Assembly (NCBI GenBank): GCA_035281745.1
Contig: DATEDI010000004.1
Location: 62,001-126,000, forward strand
Source of the DNA: 66-474 sp035281745
Lineage (GTDB): Bacteria; Pseudomonadota; Gammaproteobacteria; Xanthomonadales; Rhodanobacteraceae
Length of the DNA stretch: 64,000 nucleotides
Reading direction: 5' to 3'
Made by a program: the position numbers and the translations under genes. Of the stretch, positions 1 through 6,616 are shown in pieces (position 1 is the stretch's first letter; every line of letters starts with the position of its first letter). The notes beneath the pieces are model-generated. The model ran no database searches and was not told where the DNA came from. It was given only the letters and a program-made list of their open reading frames with translations.

Positions 1-1
1 T

Positions 2-397
2 TCCAACTTCCAGTGGTTTCGCCAGCACTGCGAAGAGTTCGTGTACATCGATCGCGTGGTGGTTGGCGATCTGCACCGCGGCCACGGCTTGGGACGCCTG
101 TTCTACAGTGACGTGCAAAGCTACGCCGAAGTGCGGTCGCCCCACCTTGCGTGCGAAGTGTTCCTGGAGCCGCGCGACGACGTATCGCTGTTGTTCCATG
201 GCGTATTCGGTTTCAGCGAAGCCGGCCAGCAGGTGATGCCGGAATCCGGCCGCCGCGTCAGCCTGCTGCTGAAGAAGCTCGATTGCTATCCGTTCGTGCG
301 CGAGACCTACGCCGACGGCCTGCCCGGCGTGCCGTGGCTGGCGCAGCGTACGCTGCCGGCCGGCGAGTCGCAGTTGCGCGCGGCGAGCCAGGCATGA
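2..397 (+). CDS. GNAT-family N-acetyltransferase, 5' truncated by window edge
   Basis: The reading frame is open from the first bases of the window and ends in TGA at 395-397, so only the C-terminal 131 residues are present. The stretch VVVGDLHRGHGLGRLFYSDV has the acetyl-CoA-binding loop pattern (R/Q-x-x-G-x-G/A) of GNAT acetyltransferases, followed by the usual late strand and the GF turn (HGVFGFSEAGQQ). The substrate cannot be told. The stop codon overlaps the minC start (ATGA), so the gene is translationally coupled to the min genes, but no role in division is implied by the sequence. Family call is good; function is unknown. Confidence 0.75.
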   Translation, partial: SNFQWFRQHCEEFVYIDRVVVGDLHRGHGLGRLFYSDVQSYAEVRSPHLACEVFLEPRDDVSLLFHGVFGFSEAGQQVMPESGRRVSLLLKKLDCYPFVRETYADGLPGVPWLAQRTLPAGESQLRAASQA

Positions 398-1185
398 GTG
401 CACGACCCGTGGCGGCATCCGCCGAAGTCCTGGAAGCCTCCGACCTGCGTTTCGGCCAGGTCGGCATCGCCAACGTGCGCGTGCGCAACCCCGATCCCGA
501 AGCGCTGCGCGCATCGCTGGAATTACGCGTGCGCGAAGCACCGTCGCTGTTCGAGCGCGCGCCGGTGGTGGTGGACCTTTCCTTCCTGTCCCCGCAACCT
601 GCCGACGCCGAAGTCGCGGCACTGCTCGACGCGGTGCGCACCGCCGGCATGCTGCCGGTGGGCCTGGCCTACGGCGACAGCGCCACCGAAGAATTGTCGC
701 GGCGCCTGGGACTGCCGCTGATCGCGAAATTCCGCGCCGCCTATGAACGACAGGAACAGCGTGACGCGCCCTCCGGCGAAACGACGAGCGCGCCCGCCGC
801 GCCCGAATCCGCGATCCCGGCTGCTTCGTCCGGCACAGCACCGACCGTCGCGCTGCAGCATCGGCAGCCGGTGCGAACCGGTCAGCAGGTGTACGCGCAA
901 GGCTCCGATCTCGTGGTCACCGGCACCGTCGCCAACGGCGCGGAAGTGCTGGCCGACGGCAACATCCACATTTACGGGGCGTTGCGCGGGCGCGCATTCG
1001 CGGGCGCGCTGGGCGACGCCGACACGCGCATCTTCTGCTCGGAATTCCGCGCCGAGATCGTGTCTATCGCGGGTCACTACCGCGTGTTCGAAGAATTGCC
1101 GAAGGAATTCGCCGGCCGCGCCGTGCAGATCTGGCTCGCACAAGAAGACTCGAAACCGGGCAAACTGCAGATCGCGGCGTTGTGA
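394..1185 (+). CDS. minC: Septum site-determining protein MinC
   Basis: Inhibitor of FtsZ polymerisation that, with MinD, blocks division at the cell poles. The 263-residue product has a MinC N-terminal domain (about residues 10-115), an Ala/Pro/Ser-rich linker (about 120-155) and the C-terminal beta-helix domain (about 160-260). That last domain includes GSDLVVTGTVANGAEVLADG and the GDADTRIFC strand that binds MinD. It is longer than the about 230 residues of E. coli MinC, mainly through the linker. The start is the ATG overlapping the previous stop. It is followed after 81 nt by minD and minE, the standard order. Confidence 0.95.
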   Translation: MSARPVAASAEVLEASDLRFGQVGIANVRVRNPDPEALRASLELRVREAPSLFERAPVVVDLSFLSPQPADAEVAALLDAVRTAGMLPVGLAYGDSATEELSRRLGLPLIAKFRAAYERQEQRDAPSGETTSAPAAPESAIPAASSGTAPTVALQHRQPVRTGQQVYAQGSDLVVTGTVANGAEVLADGNIHIYGALRGRAFAGALGDADTRIFCSEFRAEIVSIAGHYRVFEELPKEFAGRAVQIWLAQEDSKPGKLQIAAL

Positions 1186-1266
1186 CATCGCGCATTCATC
1201 CTTGACCCCAATAATGGCGCCTTTGCGCCACCCTCCACTGCAACCCGAAGATCATCGGAGAATCCC

Positions 1267-2079
1267 TTGACCGAAACCATCGTCATCACGTCCGGCAAGG
1301 GCGGCGTCGGCAAGACCACCACGTCCGCCTCGCTCGCCAGCGGACTCGCCCAGCGCGGCCACAAGACCGCCGTCATCGATTTCGACGTCGGCCTGCGCAA
1401 CCTCGACCTCATCATGGGCTGCGAACGCCGCGTGGTGTACGACTTCGTGAACGTGATCCAGGGCGAGGCCACCCTGAAGCAGGCGTTGATCCGCGACAAG
1501 CGCCACGAAAATTTGTATGTGCTGGCGGCTTCGCAGACTAGAGACAAGGACGCCCTGACCCAGGAAGGCGTCGGCCGCGTGCTGGACGAATTGAAGCAAG
1601 ACGGTTTCGATTACATCGTGTGCGATTCGCCGGCCGGCATCGAGAAAGGCGCGCACCTCGCGATGTATTTCGCCGATCGCGCGGTGGTGGTGGTGAATCC
1701 GGAAGTCTCCAGCGTGCGCGATTCCGATCGCATCCTCGGCCTGCTGTCTTCCAAGACCCAGCGCGCCGAAAAAGGCTTGGGCGCCGGCGCACAACACCTG
1801 CTGCTCACGCGCTACAACCCGGTGCGCGTCGAAGCCGGCGAGATGATGAGTGTCGGCGACGTCGAGGAAATCCTCGGCATCCCGGTGCTGGGCGTGATTC
1901 CGGAATCTGAAAACGTGCTGGCCGCATCCAACTCCGGCGTGCCGGTGATCCACGATGCCGGCTCGATCGCCGGACAAGCCTATGCCGATGCGGTATCCCG
2001 CCTGCTCGGTGAAGACGTGGCGATGCGATTCGTCGATGCGCCGAAGAAGGGTTTCTTCAAGCGCATGTTCGGGACATGA
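1267..2079 (+). CDS. minD: Septum site-determining ATPase MinD
   Basis: Membrane-associated ATPase that recruits MinC and oscillates under MinE control. The 270-residue protein begins MTETIVITSGKGGVGKTT, with the deviant Walker A motif GKGGVGKT at residues 10-17 (signature Lys11 and Lys16). The C-terminal amphipathic helix KKGFFKRMFGT is the membrane-targeting sequence. The start codon is TTG at 1267, preceded by GGAG at 1257-1260; no ATG or GTG in frame would keep the Walker motif with a normal N-terminus. Length and order minC-minD-minE are typical. Confidence 0.97.
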   Translation: MTETIVITSGKGGVGKTTTSASLASGLAQRGHKTAVIDFDVGLRNLDLIMGCERRVVYDFVNVIQGEATLKQALIRDKRHENLYVLAASQTRDKDALTQEGVGRVLDELKQDGFDYIVCDSPAGIEKGAHLAMYFADRAVVVVNPEVSSVRDSDRILGLLSSKTQRAEKGLGAGAQHLLLTRYNPVRVEAGEMMSVGDVEEILGIPVLGVIPESENVLAASNSGVPVIHDAGSIAGQAYADAVSRLLGEDVAMRFVDAPKKGFFKRMFGT

Positions 2080-2089
2080 GGAGGCTGCA

Positions 2090-2365
2090 ATGAGCCTGTT
2101 GGATTTTCTGCGCCCACGCCCGAAGAACACCGCCAACATCGCGCGTGAACGCCTGCGCATCATCGTGGCGCAGGAACGCGTCACCCGCGACGGCCGCGAC
2201 TACCTGCCGCTCCTGCGCAACGAACTGCTGGAAGTGATCCGCAAGTATGTGCACGTCGGCGCCGACGCGGTGCAGATCAACGTGGAACGCAACAGCGAAG
2301 GCGAAGTGCTGGAGCTGTCGGTGGCGTTGCCTGAGGCTGGCAAAGCCACGGGCACCAGCGGCTGA
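2090..2365 (+). CDS. minE: Cell division topological specificity factor MinE
   Basis: MinE stimulates MinD ATPase and releases it from the membrane, restricting MinCD to the poles. The 91-residue product has the N-terminal membrane-binding and anti-MinCD segment (MSLLDFLRPRPKNTANIARE), the RLRIIVAQER region that contacts MinD, and the topological specificity domain (YVHVGADAVQINVER). The ATG at 2090 lies 10 nt after the minD stop and has a strong AGGAGG site directly upstream. Confidence 0.97.
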   Translation: MSLLDFLRPRPKNTANIARERLRIIVAQERVTRDGRDYLPLLRNELLEVIRKYVHVGADAVQINVERNSEGEVLELSVALPEAGKATGTSG

Positions 2366-2392
2366 AGCGCGGAACTCGGGGCAACATAACAA

Positions 2393-2669
2393 CATGTCGT
2401 CATTCCGCGGCCGCGCGCAGCGTCAAGCTTCATCGCGAGCGGAATCCCGCAATCGATTTTGATGTTGCTCTTCGAAGGCGAAAATGGATTACCCGCGCCA
2501 TCCATGGCGCTCGCCCTCGCGGGCCGCCTGCGGCGTTCGCGTTTGCAATCCTCAGTCCCGCTTCCGCGGGAATGACGACAGAAAATTGTTACGCTTTTCC
2601 GGGTCTCGTCCAGATCAAAGTCACTGGGTTCCGGGTTCGCGCTGAGCGCGGCCCCGGAATGACGACATG
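2393..2669. repeat. MITE-like intergenic element with about 30-bp terminal inverted repeats
   Basis: The space after minE is bounded by inverted repeats at 2393-2422 and 2640-2669. The left copy reads CATGTCGTCATTCCG... and the complement of the right copy agrees at about 28 of 30 positions. Inside are further GTCATTCC-type motifs (around 2549-2578) and a segment (about 2496-2550) whose complement recurs at about 25250-25320. No protein is encoded. The structure fits a non-autonomous mobile or REP-like element. The last bases run into a possible ATG at 2667. Confidence 0.7.
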
Positions 2670-2690
2670 AAGGTTCGGCGCGATAACAGC

Positions 2691-3200
2691 ATGGCGGGTC
2701 CGCTATCCATCTCAGTCCTGCGCCTCGCCGACATCGGCTTCGAGGCGCCAGACGCGTTGCTCGCGCAGCATGGACTCGAACTGGTGCGCGTCGACGACCA
2801 CGCGCCGATTCCCGGCAGCTACTGGGGCGAACCCGAAGCCGGCGTGATCGCATCGAAGGTGTACGCGCGCACCGACACGCCGGTGCATTCGCTGCTGCAC
2901 GAGGCCTGTCACCTGTTGGTGGCCGAGCCGGCGCGGCGTGCGTCGATCCATACCGATGCCAGCGATTCGCTCGAAGAGGAAGACGCGACCTGTTATCTGC
3001 AGATCGTGCTGGCCGACGCCCTGCCAGGCTTTGGCCGCGAGCGCGCGCTGGCAGACATGGACGCATGGGGTTATTCGTTCCGTCTCGGCTCCGCGCGTGC
3101 GTGGTTCGAACACGACGCGGAAGATGCGCGTTCATTTCTCGTCGCACGCGGACTATTGCCACAAGGGCAAAGCCAGCCTGCGCCCGCAGATGCCATTTGA
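2691..3200 (+). CDS. Small HExxH-motif protein, possible metallopeptidase-like
   Basis: A 169-residue protein of unknown function. The motif HSLLHEACHLL (about residues 68-78) matches the HExxH zinc-binding signature, and a run of acidic residues (SLEEEDATCYLQ) follows about 25 residues later where gluzincin-like proteins keep a third zinc ligand. I recall similar proteins in xanthomonads but no assigned role. No signal peptide or membrane segment is visible, so it is probably cytoplasmic. An upstream ATG at 2667 would add eight residues but lies in the edge of the repeat element; MAGPLSISVL at 2691 is preferred. Catalysis is not shown by the motif alone. Confidence 0.6.
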   Translation: MAGPLSISVLRLADIGFEAPDALLAQHGLELVRVDDHAPIPGSYWGEPEAGVIASKVYARTDTPVHSLLHEACHLLVAEPARRASIHTDASDSLEEEDATCYLQIVLADALPGFGRERALADMDAWGYSFRLGSARAWFEHDAEDARSFLVARGLLPQGQSQPAPADAI

Positions 3201-3201
3201 A

Positions 3202-3221
3202 GCGGATAAAGCTTTATCCGC
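3202..3221. other. Perfect 20-bp palindrome between two genes
   Basis: GCGGATAAAGCTTTATCCGC starts two bases after the stop of the HExxH gene, and the half-site ATCCG recurs at 3225-3240. It lacks a T-run, so it is a weak intrinsic terminator at best. It could equally be an operator for the crcB transcription unit, whose promoter lies 36 bp downstream. The palindrome itself is certain; its role is inference. Confidence 0.5.
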
Positions 3222-3256
3222 GGTAATCCGCTCTTATCCGTGTCGAAACGCTGTGT

Positions 3257-3287
3257 TTGACAAGCGGCGCCGACGCTCCGCTATCAT
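3257..3287 (+). promoter_or_regulatory. Probable sigma-70 promoter of the crcB operon
   Basis: A perfect -35 box TTGACA (3257-3262) and a -10 box TATCAT (3282-3287) are separated by 19 bp, slightly longer than ideal. Transcription would begin just before the fluoride riboswitch, as expected. Confidence 0.5.
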
Positions 3288-3303
3288 CGGCGCCGCAATG
3301 CAC

Positions 3304-3380
3304 GGGAGATGGCATGCCTCCCCGAACCGCCGGATCGTCCGGCTGATGATGCCTACGCCACCGGGATCCCGGCGCGTAGG
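3304..3380 (+). promoter_or_regulatory. Fluoride (crcB) riboswitch with expression platform
   Basis: The aptamer spans 3304-3355. It has a GGGAG/CTCCC stem enclosing the conserved ATGGCAT loop, a second hairpin GCCGGA-TCG-TCCGGC (3329-3343), and the conserved CTGATGATGCCTAC 3' strand. GGCAT (3311-3315) can pair with ATGCC (3349-3353) to make the pseudoknot of this class. CCTACGCC (3352-3359) can instead pair with GGCGCGTAGG (3371-3380) around a palindromic CCGGGATCCCGG, giving a plausible alternative structure for gene control. Fluoride binding normally turns on the downstream exporter; crcB starts 66 nt after this region. Confidence 0.9.
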
Positions 3381-3445
3381 TGTTGCGTCCTGAAGCGCAG
3401 CGCGCGCGGTTCCCGACCACCTTCAAATGGAGTCGGATACTCGAC

Positions 3446-3838
3446 ATGCTGATCCAAGCCCTGCTCGCCACCGGTTGCGGTGCCTTCCTCGGCGCGTGCC
3501 TGCGCTATCTGTTCGGCGTCTGGTTCAACCCGATCTTCCCGACCGTGCCGCTGGGCACGCTGGCGGCCAATCTTTTGGGCGGCCTGCTGATGGGTCTGAT
3601 CCTGGGCGCATTCGCGCAGTTCCAGTCGCTGACGCCCGAAACCCGCGTGTTCATCACCACCGGTTTCCTGGGTGGCCTGACCACTTTTTCGACGTTTTCA
3701 GGCGAAACCGTCACCCTGCTTCTGCGCGGCCAGTACGGCTGGACCTTCGGCATCATCGGCGTACACGTGATCGGCACACTCGGGATGACACTCTTGGGTT
3801 TCGCGCTGATGCAGGGCCTGCTGAGGCACTTCGCATGA
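3446..3838 (+). CDS. crcB: Fluoride exporter CrcB/Fluc
   Basis: Small dual-topology membrane channel that exports fluoride. The 130-residue product has four hydrophobic segments and the family signatures GACLRYLFG (N-terminal), GTLAANLLGG (residues about 40-49, with the conserved Asn) and GFLGGLTTFSTFSGE (about 77-91, with the Phe-box region and the Na+-site turn). The start MLIQALLATGCGAFLG is chosen because the upstream frame is riboswitch leader. It is preceded by the fluoride riboswitch and overlaps the next gene by ATGA. Confidence 0.95.
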   Translation: MLIQALLATGCGAFLGACLRYLFGVWFNPIFPTVPLGTLAANLLGGLLMGLILGAFAQFQSLTPETRVFITTGFLGGLTTFSTFSGETVTLLLRGQYGWTFGIIGVHVIGTLGMTLLGFALMQGLLRHFA

Positions 3839-4179
3839 ATGACACCGCACCCGCCCAAGGCGTGTACCTGCGTTTCTTCGTCCACGAGAACCGCCGGCAT
3901 GGTGGCGTGCTGCTGTACGACTGGCTGCTTGCGGAAGCAAAAAAATTGGGCCTCTCCGGCGGCACCGCGTTCCGTTCGATCGCCGGCTACGGCCGCCACG
4001 GTGTAACCCACGAAGCGCATTTCCTGGAACTGGCCGGACAGGAAACCGTGCGCGTGGATTTCGTGGTGACCCGCGAGGCCGCCGACACGATGCTCGCCCG
4101 CGTGCGCCGGGAAAACCTGCAGATGTTCTACGCGGTGTTGCCGGCCGAATTCGGGGTTCTGGGCGACGGCGCGCAGTGA
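3835..4179 (+). CDS. DUF190 family protein, CrcB-associated
   Basis: A 114-residue soluble protein starting at an ATG that overlaps the crcB stop. It has the DUF190 pattern: a first strand YLRFFVHENRRHGG, the AFRSIAGYGRHG loop and a last strand IEFVV-like (VRVDFVVTREAAD). DUF190 proteins adopt a PII-like ferredoxin fold and are often encoded beside crcB; the biochemical role is not established. Coupling to crcB and the riboswitch makes a part in fluoride tolerance likely, by inference. Confidence 0.8.
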   Translation: MNDTAPAQGVYLRFFVHENRRHGGVLLYDWLLAEAKKLGLSGGTAFRSIAGYGRHGVTHEAHFLELAGQETVRVDFVVTREAADTMLARVRRENLQMFYAVLPAEFGVLGDGAQ

Positions 4180-5375
4180 GCCCAACCGCGCCGGCATCCT
4201 CGCCTCTCGCGCGCCGGCGCGCGCTGACTTTCGTCGTGCTGATCGGCGTGGTCAGCTTGTTCGCCGACATGACGTACGAAGGTTCGCGCTCGATCTGGGG
4301 CCCGTTCCTCGGCACGCTGGGCGCGACCGGCGCGATCGTCGGACTGGTCGCGGGCGGGGGCGAATTGCTGGGCTATCTGTTGCGCCTGTTCACCGGCGTG
4401 CTGGCCGACAAGACGCAACGCTACTGGACGATCACCATCATCGGTTACGCGATCAATCTGCTGGCGGTGCCGGCGCTGGCGCTCGCGGGCAACTGGCCGG
4501 TTGCCGCGGGCCTGGTGATCCTTGAGCGCAGCGGCAAGGCGCTGCGCACGCCGGCGCGCGACGCGATGCTTTCCTACGCCGCCAAGGACATGGGCGGCGC
4601 GGGCTGGGCGTTCGGCCTGCACGAAGCGCTGGATTCGATCGGCGCAGTGCTCGGTCCGCTGATCGCGGCCCTGGTACTGTTCCTGCACGGCGGGTACCGG
4701 CACGCGTTTGCGTGGCTGCTGCTGCCGGCGCTGGCCGCGTTGGCCACGCTCGTGATCGCGCGTGCGAAGTTTCCGCAACCTCAGGATCTCGACCCCCGCC
4801 CGGCCCCGGAACTCGACGACGCGCGCGCGCTGCGCGACCTGAAGATATTCCTCGTCGCCACCGCGCTGATCGCGGCCGGCTTTTCCGACTTCGCGCTGAT
4901 TGCGTTCCATCTCGCGCGCGATCACATTGTCGCGAGCGACGTGGTCCCGGCGTTGTACGCGCTCGCGAGCCTCGCGGGCGGACTCACGGCGCTGGTACTC
5001 GGCAAGCTGTTCGACCGGCAAGGTCTGTCGGTGCTGTTGTGGGTCACCCTGATCCCGGCGCTGTACGCGCCGCTGGTGTTCCTCGGCGGGCCATGGGCCG
5101 CGCTGGCCGGCATGGCATTGTGGGGCATCGGTTTCGGCGCGCACGATTCATTGTTCCGCGCCGCGGTCGCGCAACGCATTCCGCGCGAGCGCCGCGCCAC
5201 GGCAATGGGCGTGTTCAACGCGATTTACGGCACCGCATGGTTCGCCGGCAGCGTGCTGCTCGGCGTGTTGTACGATGTCAATCCGCTCTACACAGTGATC
5301 GCCGCACTGGTGCTGCAGCTCGCGGCCTGCCCGCTCTTGTGGAGCCTTCGTCCTCGCAAAAGGAGTGCACGATGA
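4176..5375 (+). CDS. MFS transporter
   Basis: A 399-residue integral membrane protein with about 12 hydrophobic segments. It has the MFS motif A-like loop GVLADKTQRYW between helices 2 and 3 and the motif ERSGKALRTPARDAML after helix 4, which is characteristic of a subgroup of poorly characterised bacterial MFS exporters. GTG at 4176 overlaps the DUF190 stop (GTGA), and the gene overlaps cfa by ATGA, so all are probably co-translated. The substrate is unknown; the shared transcript suggests, but does not prove, control by fluoride. Confidence 0.8.
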   Translation: MSPTAPASSPLARRRALTFVVLIGVVSLFADMTYEGSRSIWGPFLGTLGATGAIVGLVAGGGELLGYLLRLFTGVLADKTQRYWTITIIGYAINLLAVPALALAGNWPVAAGLVILERSGKALRTPARDAMLSYAAKDMGGAGWAFGLHEALDSIGAVLGPLIAALVLFLHGGYRHAFAWLLLPALAALATLVIARAKFPQPQDLDPRPAPELDDARALRDLKIFLVATALIAAGFSDFALIAFHLARDHIVASDVVPALYALASLAGGLTALVLGKLFDRQGLSVLLWVTLIPALYAPLVFLGGPWAALAGMALWGIGFGAHDSLFRAAVAQRIPRERRATAMGVFNAIYGTAWFAGSVLLGVLYDVNPLYTVIAALVLQLAACPLLWSLRPRKRSAR

Positions 5376-6541
5376 ACGACATGACGGCGAACACCGAACC
5401 CGCGCACTTGTCGCGCCACGATCTCGCGCTGCGCGAGAAGGCTCGGAAGCTGCTGGATCACGCGGACGTCCGCATCGACGGCGACCGGCCCTGGGACCTG
5501 CGGGTCCACGACGAGCGCGTGTTCGCGCGCGCCTTCGCGCACGGATCGCTGGGCCTCGGCGAGGCCTACATGGATGGCTGGTGGGACACGCCTTCGCTGG
5601 ATCAGTTTTTTTATCACGTGCTGGGCGCGCATCTCGACGAACACCTGCGCGACTTCGACGCGTTGCGCGCCCACCTGCGCGCACGTTTCCTCAACATGCA
5701 GCGCGGCCGCAAGGCGTTCAAGATCGGCAAGGCGCATTACGACATCGGCAACGACCTGTTCGCGAAGATGCTGGGCAAGCGGCTGGTGTATTCCTGCGGC
5801 TACTGGAAGGACGCCACGAACCTCGACGACGCCGAGGAAGCCAAGCTCGACCTCGTCTGCCGCAAGCTGCAACTGAAACCCGGAATGAAAATCCTCGACA
5901 TCGGCTGCGGCTGGGGCGAGGCACTGAAATATGCCGCCGAGAAATACGGCGTGTCGGGTGTCGGCGTCACGGTGTCGGAACAGCAGGCGCAGTTCGCGCG
6001 CGAACTGTGCAAGGGCCTGCCCGTCGAAATCCGCCTGCAGGATTACCGCGACGTCACGGAAAAATTCGACGCGGTGTATTCGATCGGCATGTTCGAGCAC
6101 GTCGGCTGGAAGAACTACCGGACGTATTTCGAAGTCTGCAATCGCTGCCTGAAAGACGAAGGTCTTTCGGTACTGCACTGCATCGGCACCAACGGGTCGC
6201 CCAGCCGCCCGGACCCGTGGATCGAGAAATACATCTTCCCCAATTCGATGATTCCGGGCGCCTCGCAGGTGACGCCGGCGCTGGAAAACCTGTTCGTGGT
6301 CGAGGACTGGCACAACTTCGGCACCGACTACGACAAGACGCTGATGGCCTGGCTCGCCAACTTCGACGCCGCGTGGCCGGAACTCACCGCGAACAATCCG
6401 CGCTACGACGAACGCTTCCGCCGCATGTGGCGCTATTACATATGCGGTTCCACCGCGACCTTCCGCACCCGCCGCGATCAGTTGTGGCAGCTCACGCTGT
6501 CGCCGAAGGGCGTGCCAGGCGGATATCGCGTGCCGCGCTGA
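5372..6541 (+). CDS. cfa: Cyclopropane-fatty-acyl-phospholipid synthase
   Basis: Transfers a methylene group from S-adenosylmethionine to the double bond of unsaturated phospholipid acyl chains at the membrane. The 389-residue product has the substrate-side N-terminal domain (GLGEAYMDGWWDTPSLDQF at about 60-80) and the methyltransferase domain with SAM motif ILDIGCGWGEALKYAAEKYG (about 173-192). It also has the conserved SIGMFEHVG and KYIFPNSMIPG segments. Length matches E. coli Cfa (382). The start has AAAGGAG upstream and overlaps the MFS gene by 4 nt. Confidence 0.95.
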   Translation: MNDMTANTEPAHLSRHDLALREKARKLLDHADVRIDGDRPWDLRVHDERVFARAFAHGSLGLGEAYMDGWWDTPSLDQFFYHVLGAHLDEHLRDFDALRAHLRARFLNMQRGRKAFKIGKAHYDIGNDLFAKMLGKRLVYSCGYWKDATNLDDAEEAKLDLVCRKLQLKPGMKILDIGCGWGEALKYAAEKYGVSGVGVTVSEQQAQFARELCKGLPVEIRLQDYRDVTEKFDAVYSIGMFEHVGWKNYRTYFEVCNRCLKDEGLSVLHCIGTNGSPSRPDPWIEKYIFPNSMIPGASQVTPALENLFVVEDWHNFGTDYDKTLMAWLANFDAAWPELTANNPRYDERFRRMWRYYICGSTATFRTRRDQLWQLTLSPKGVPGGYRVPR

Positions 6542-6616
6542 AGGTTCCTGCAGGCCGCCGGTTGTGATACACAGTTCGTTCCGGGGATCACTGCAAGGCC
6601 GTTCGGGGTGGCCTGC

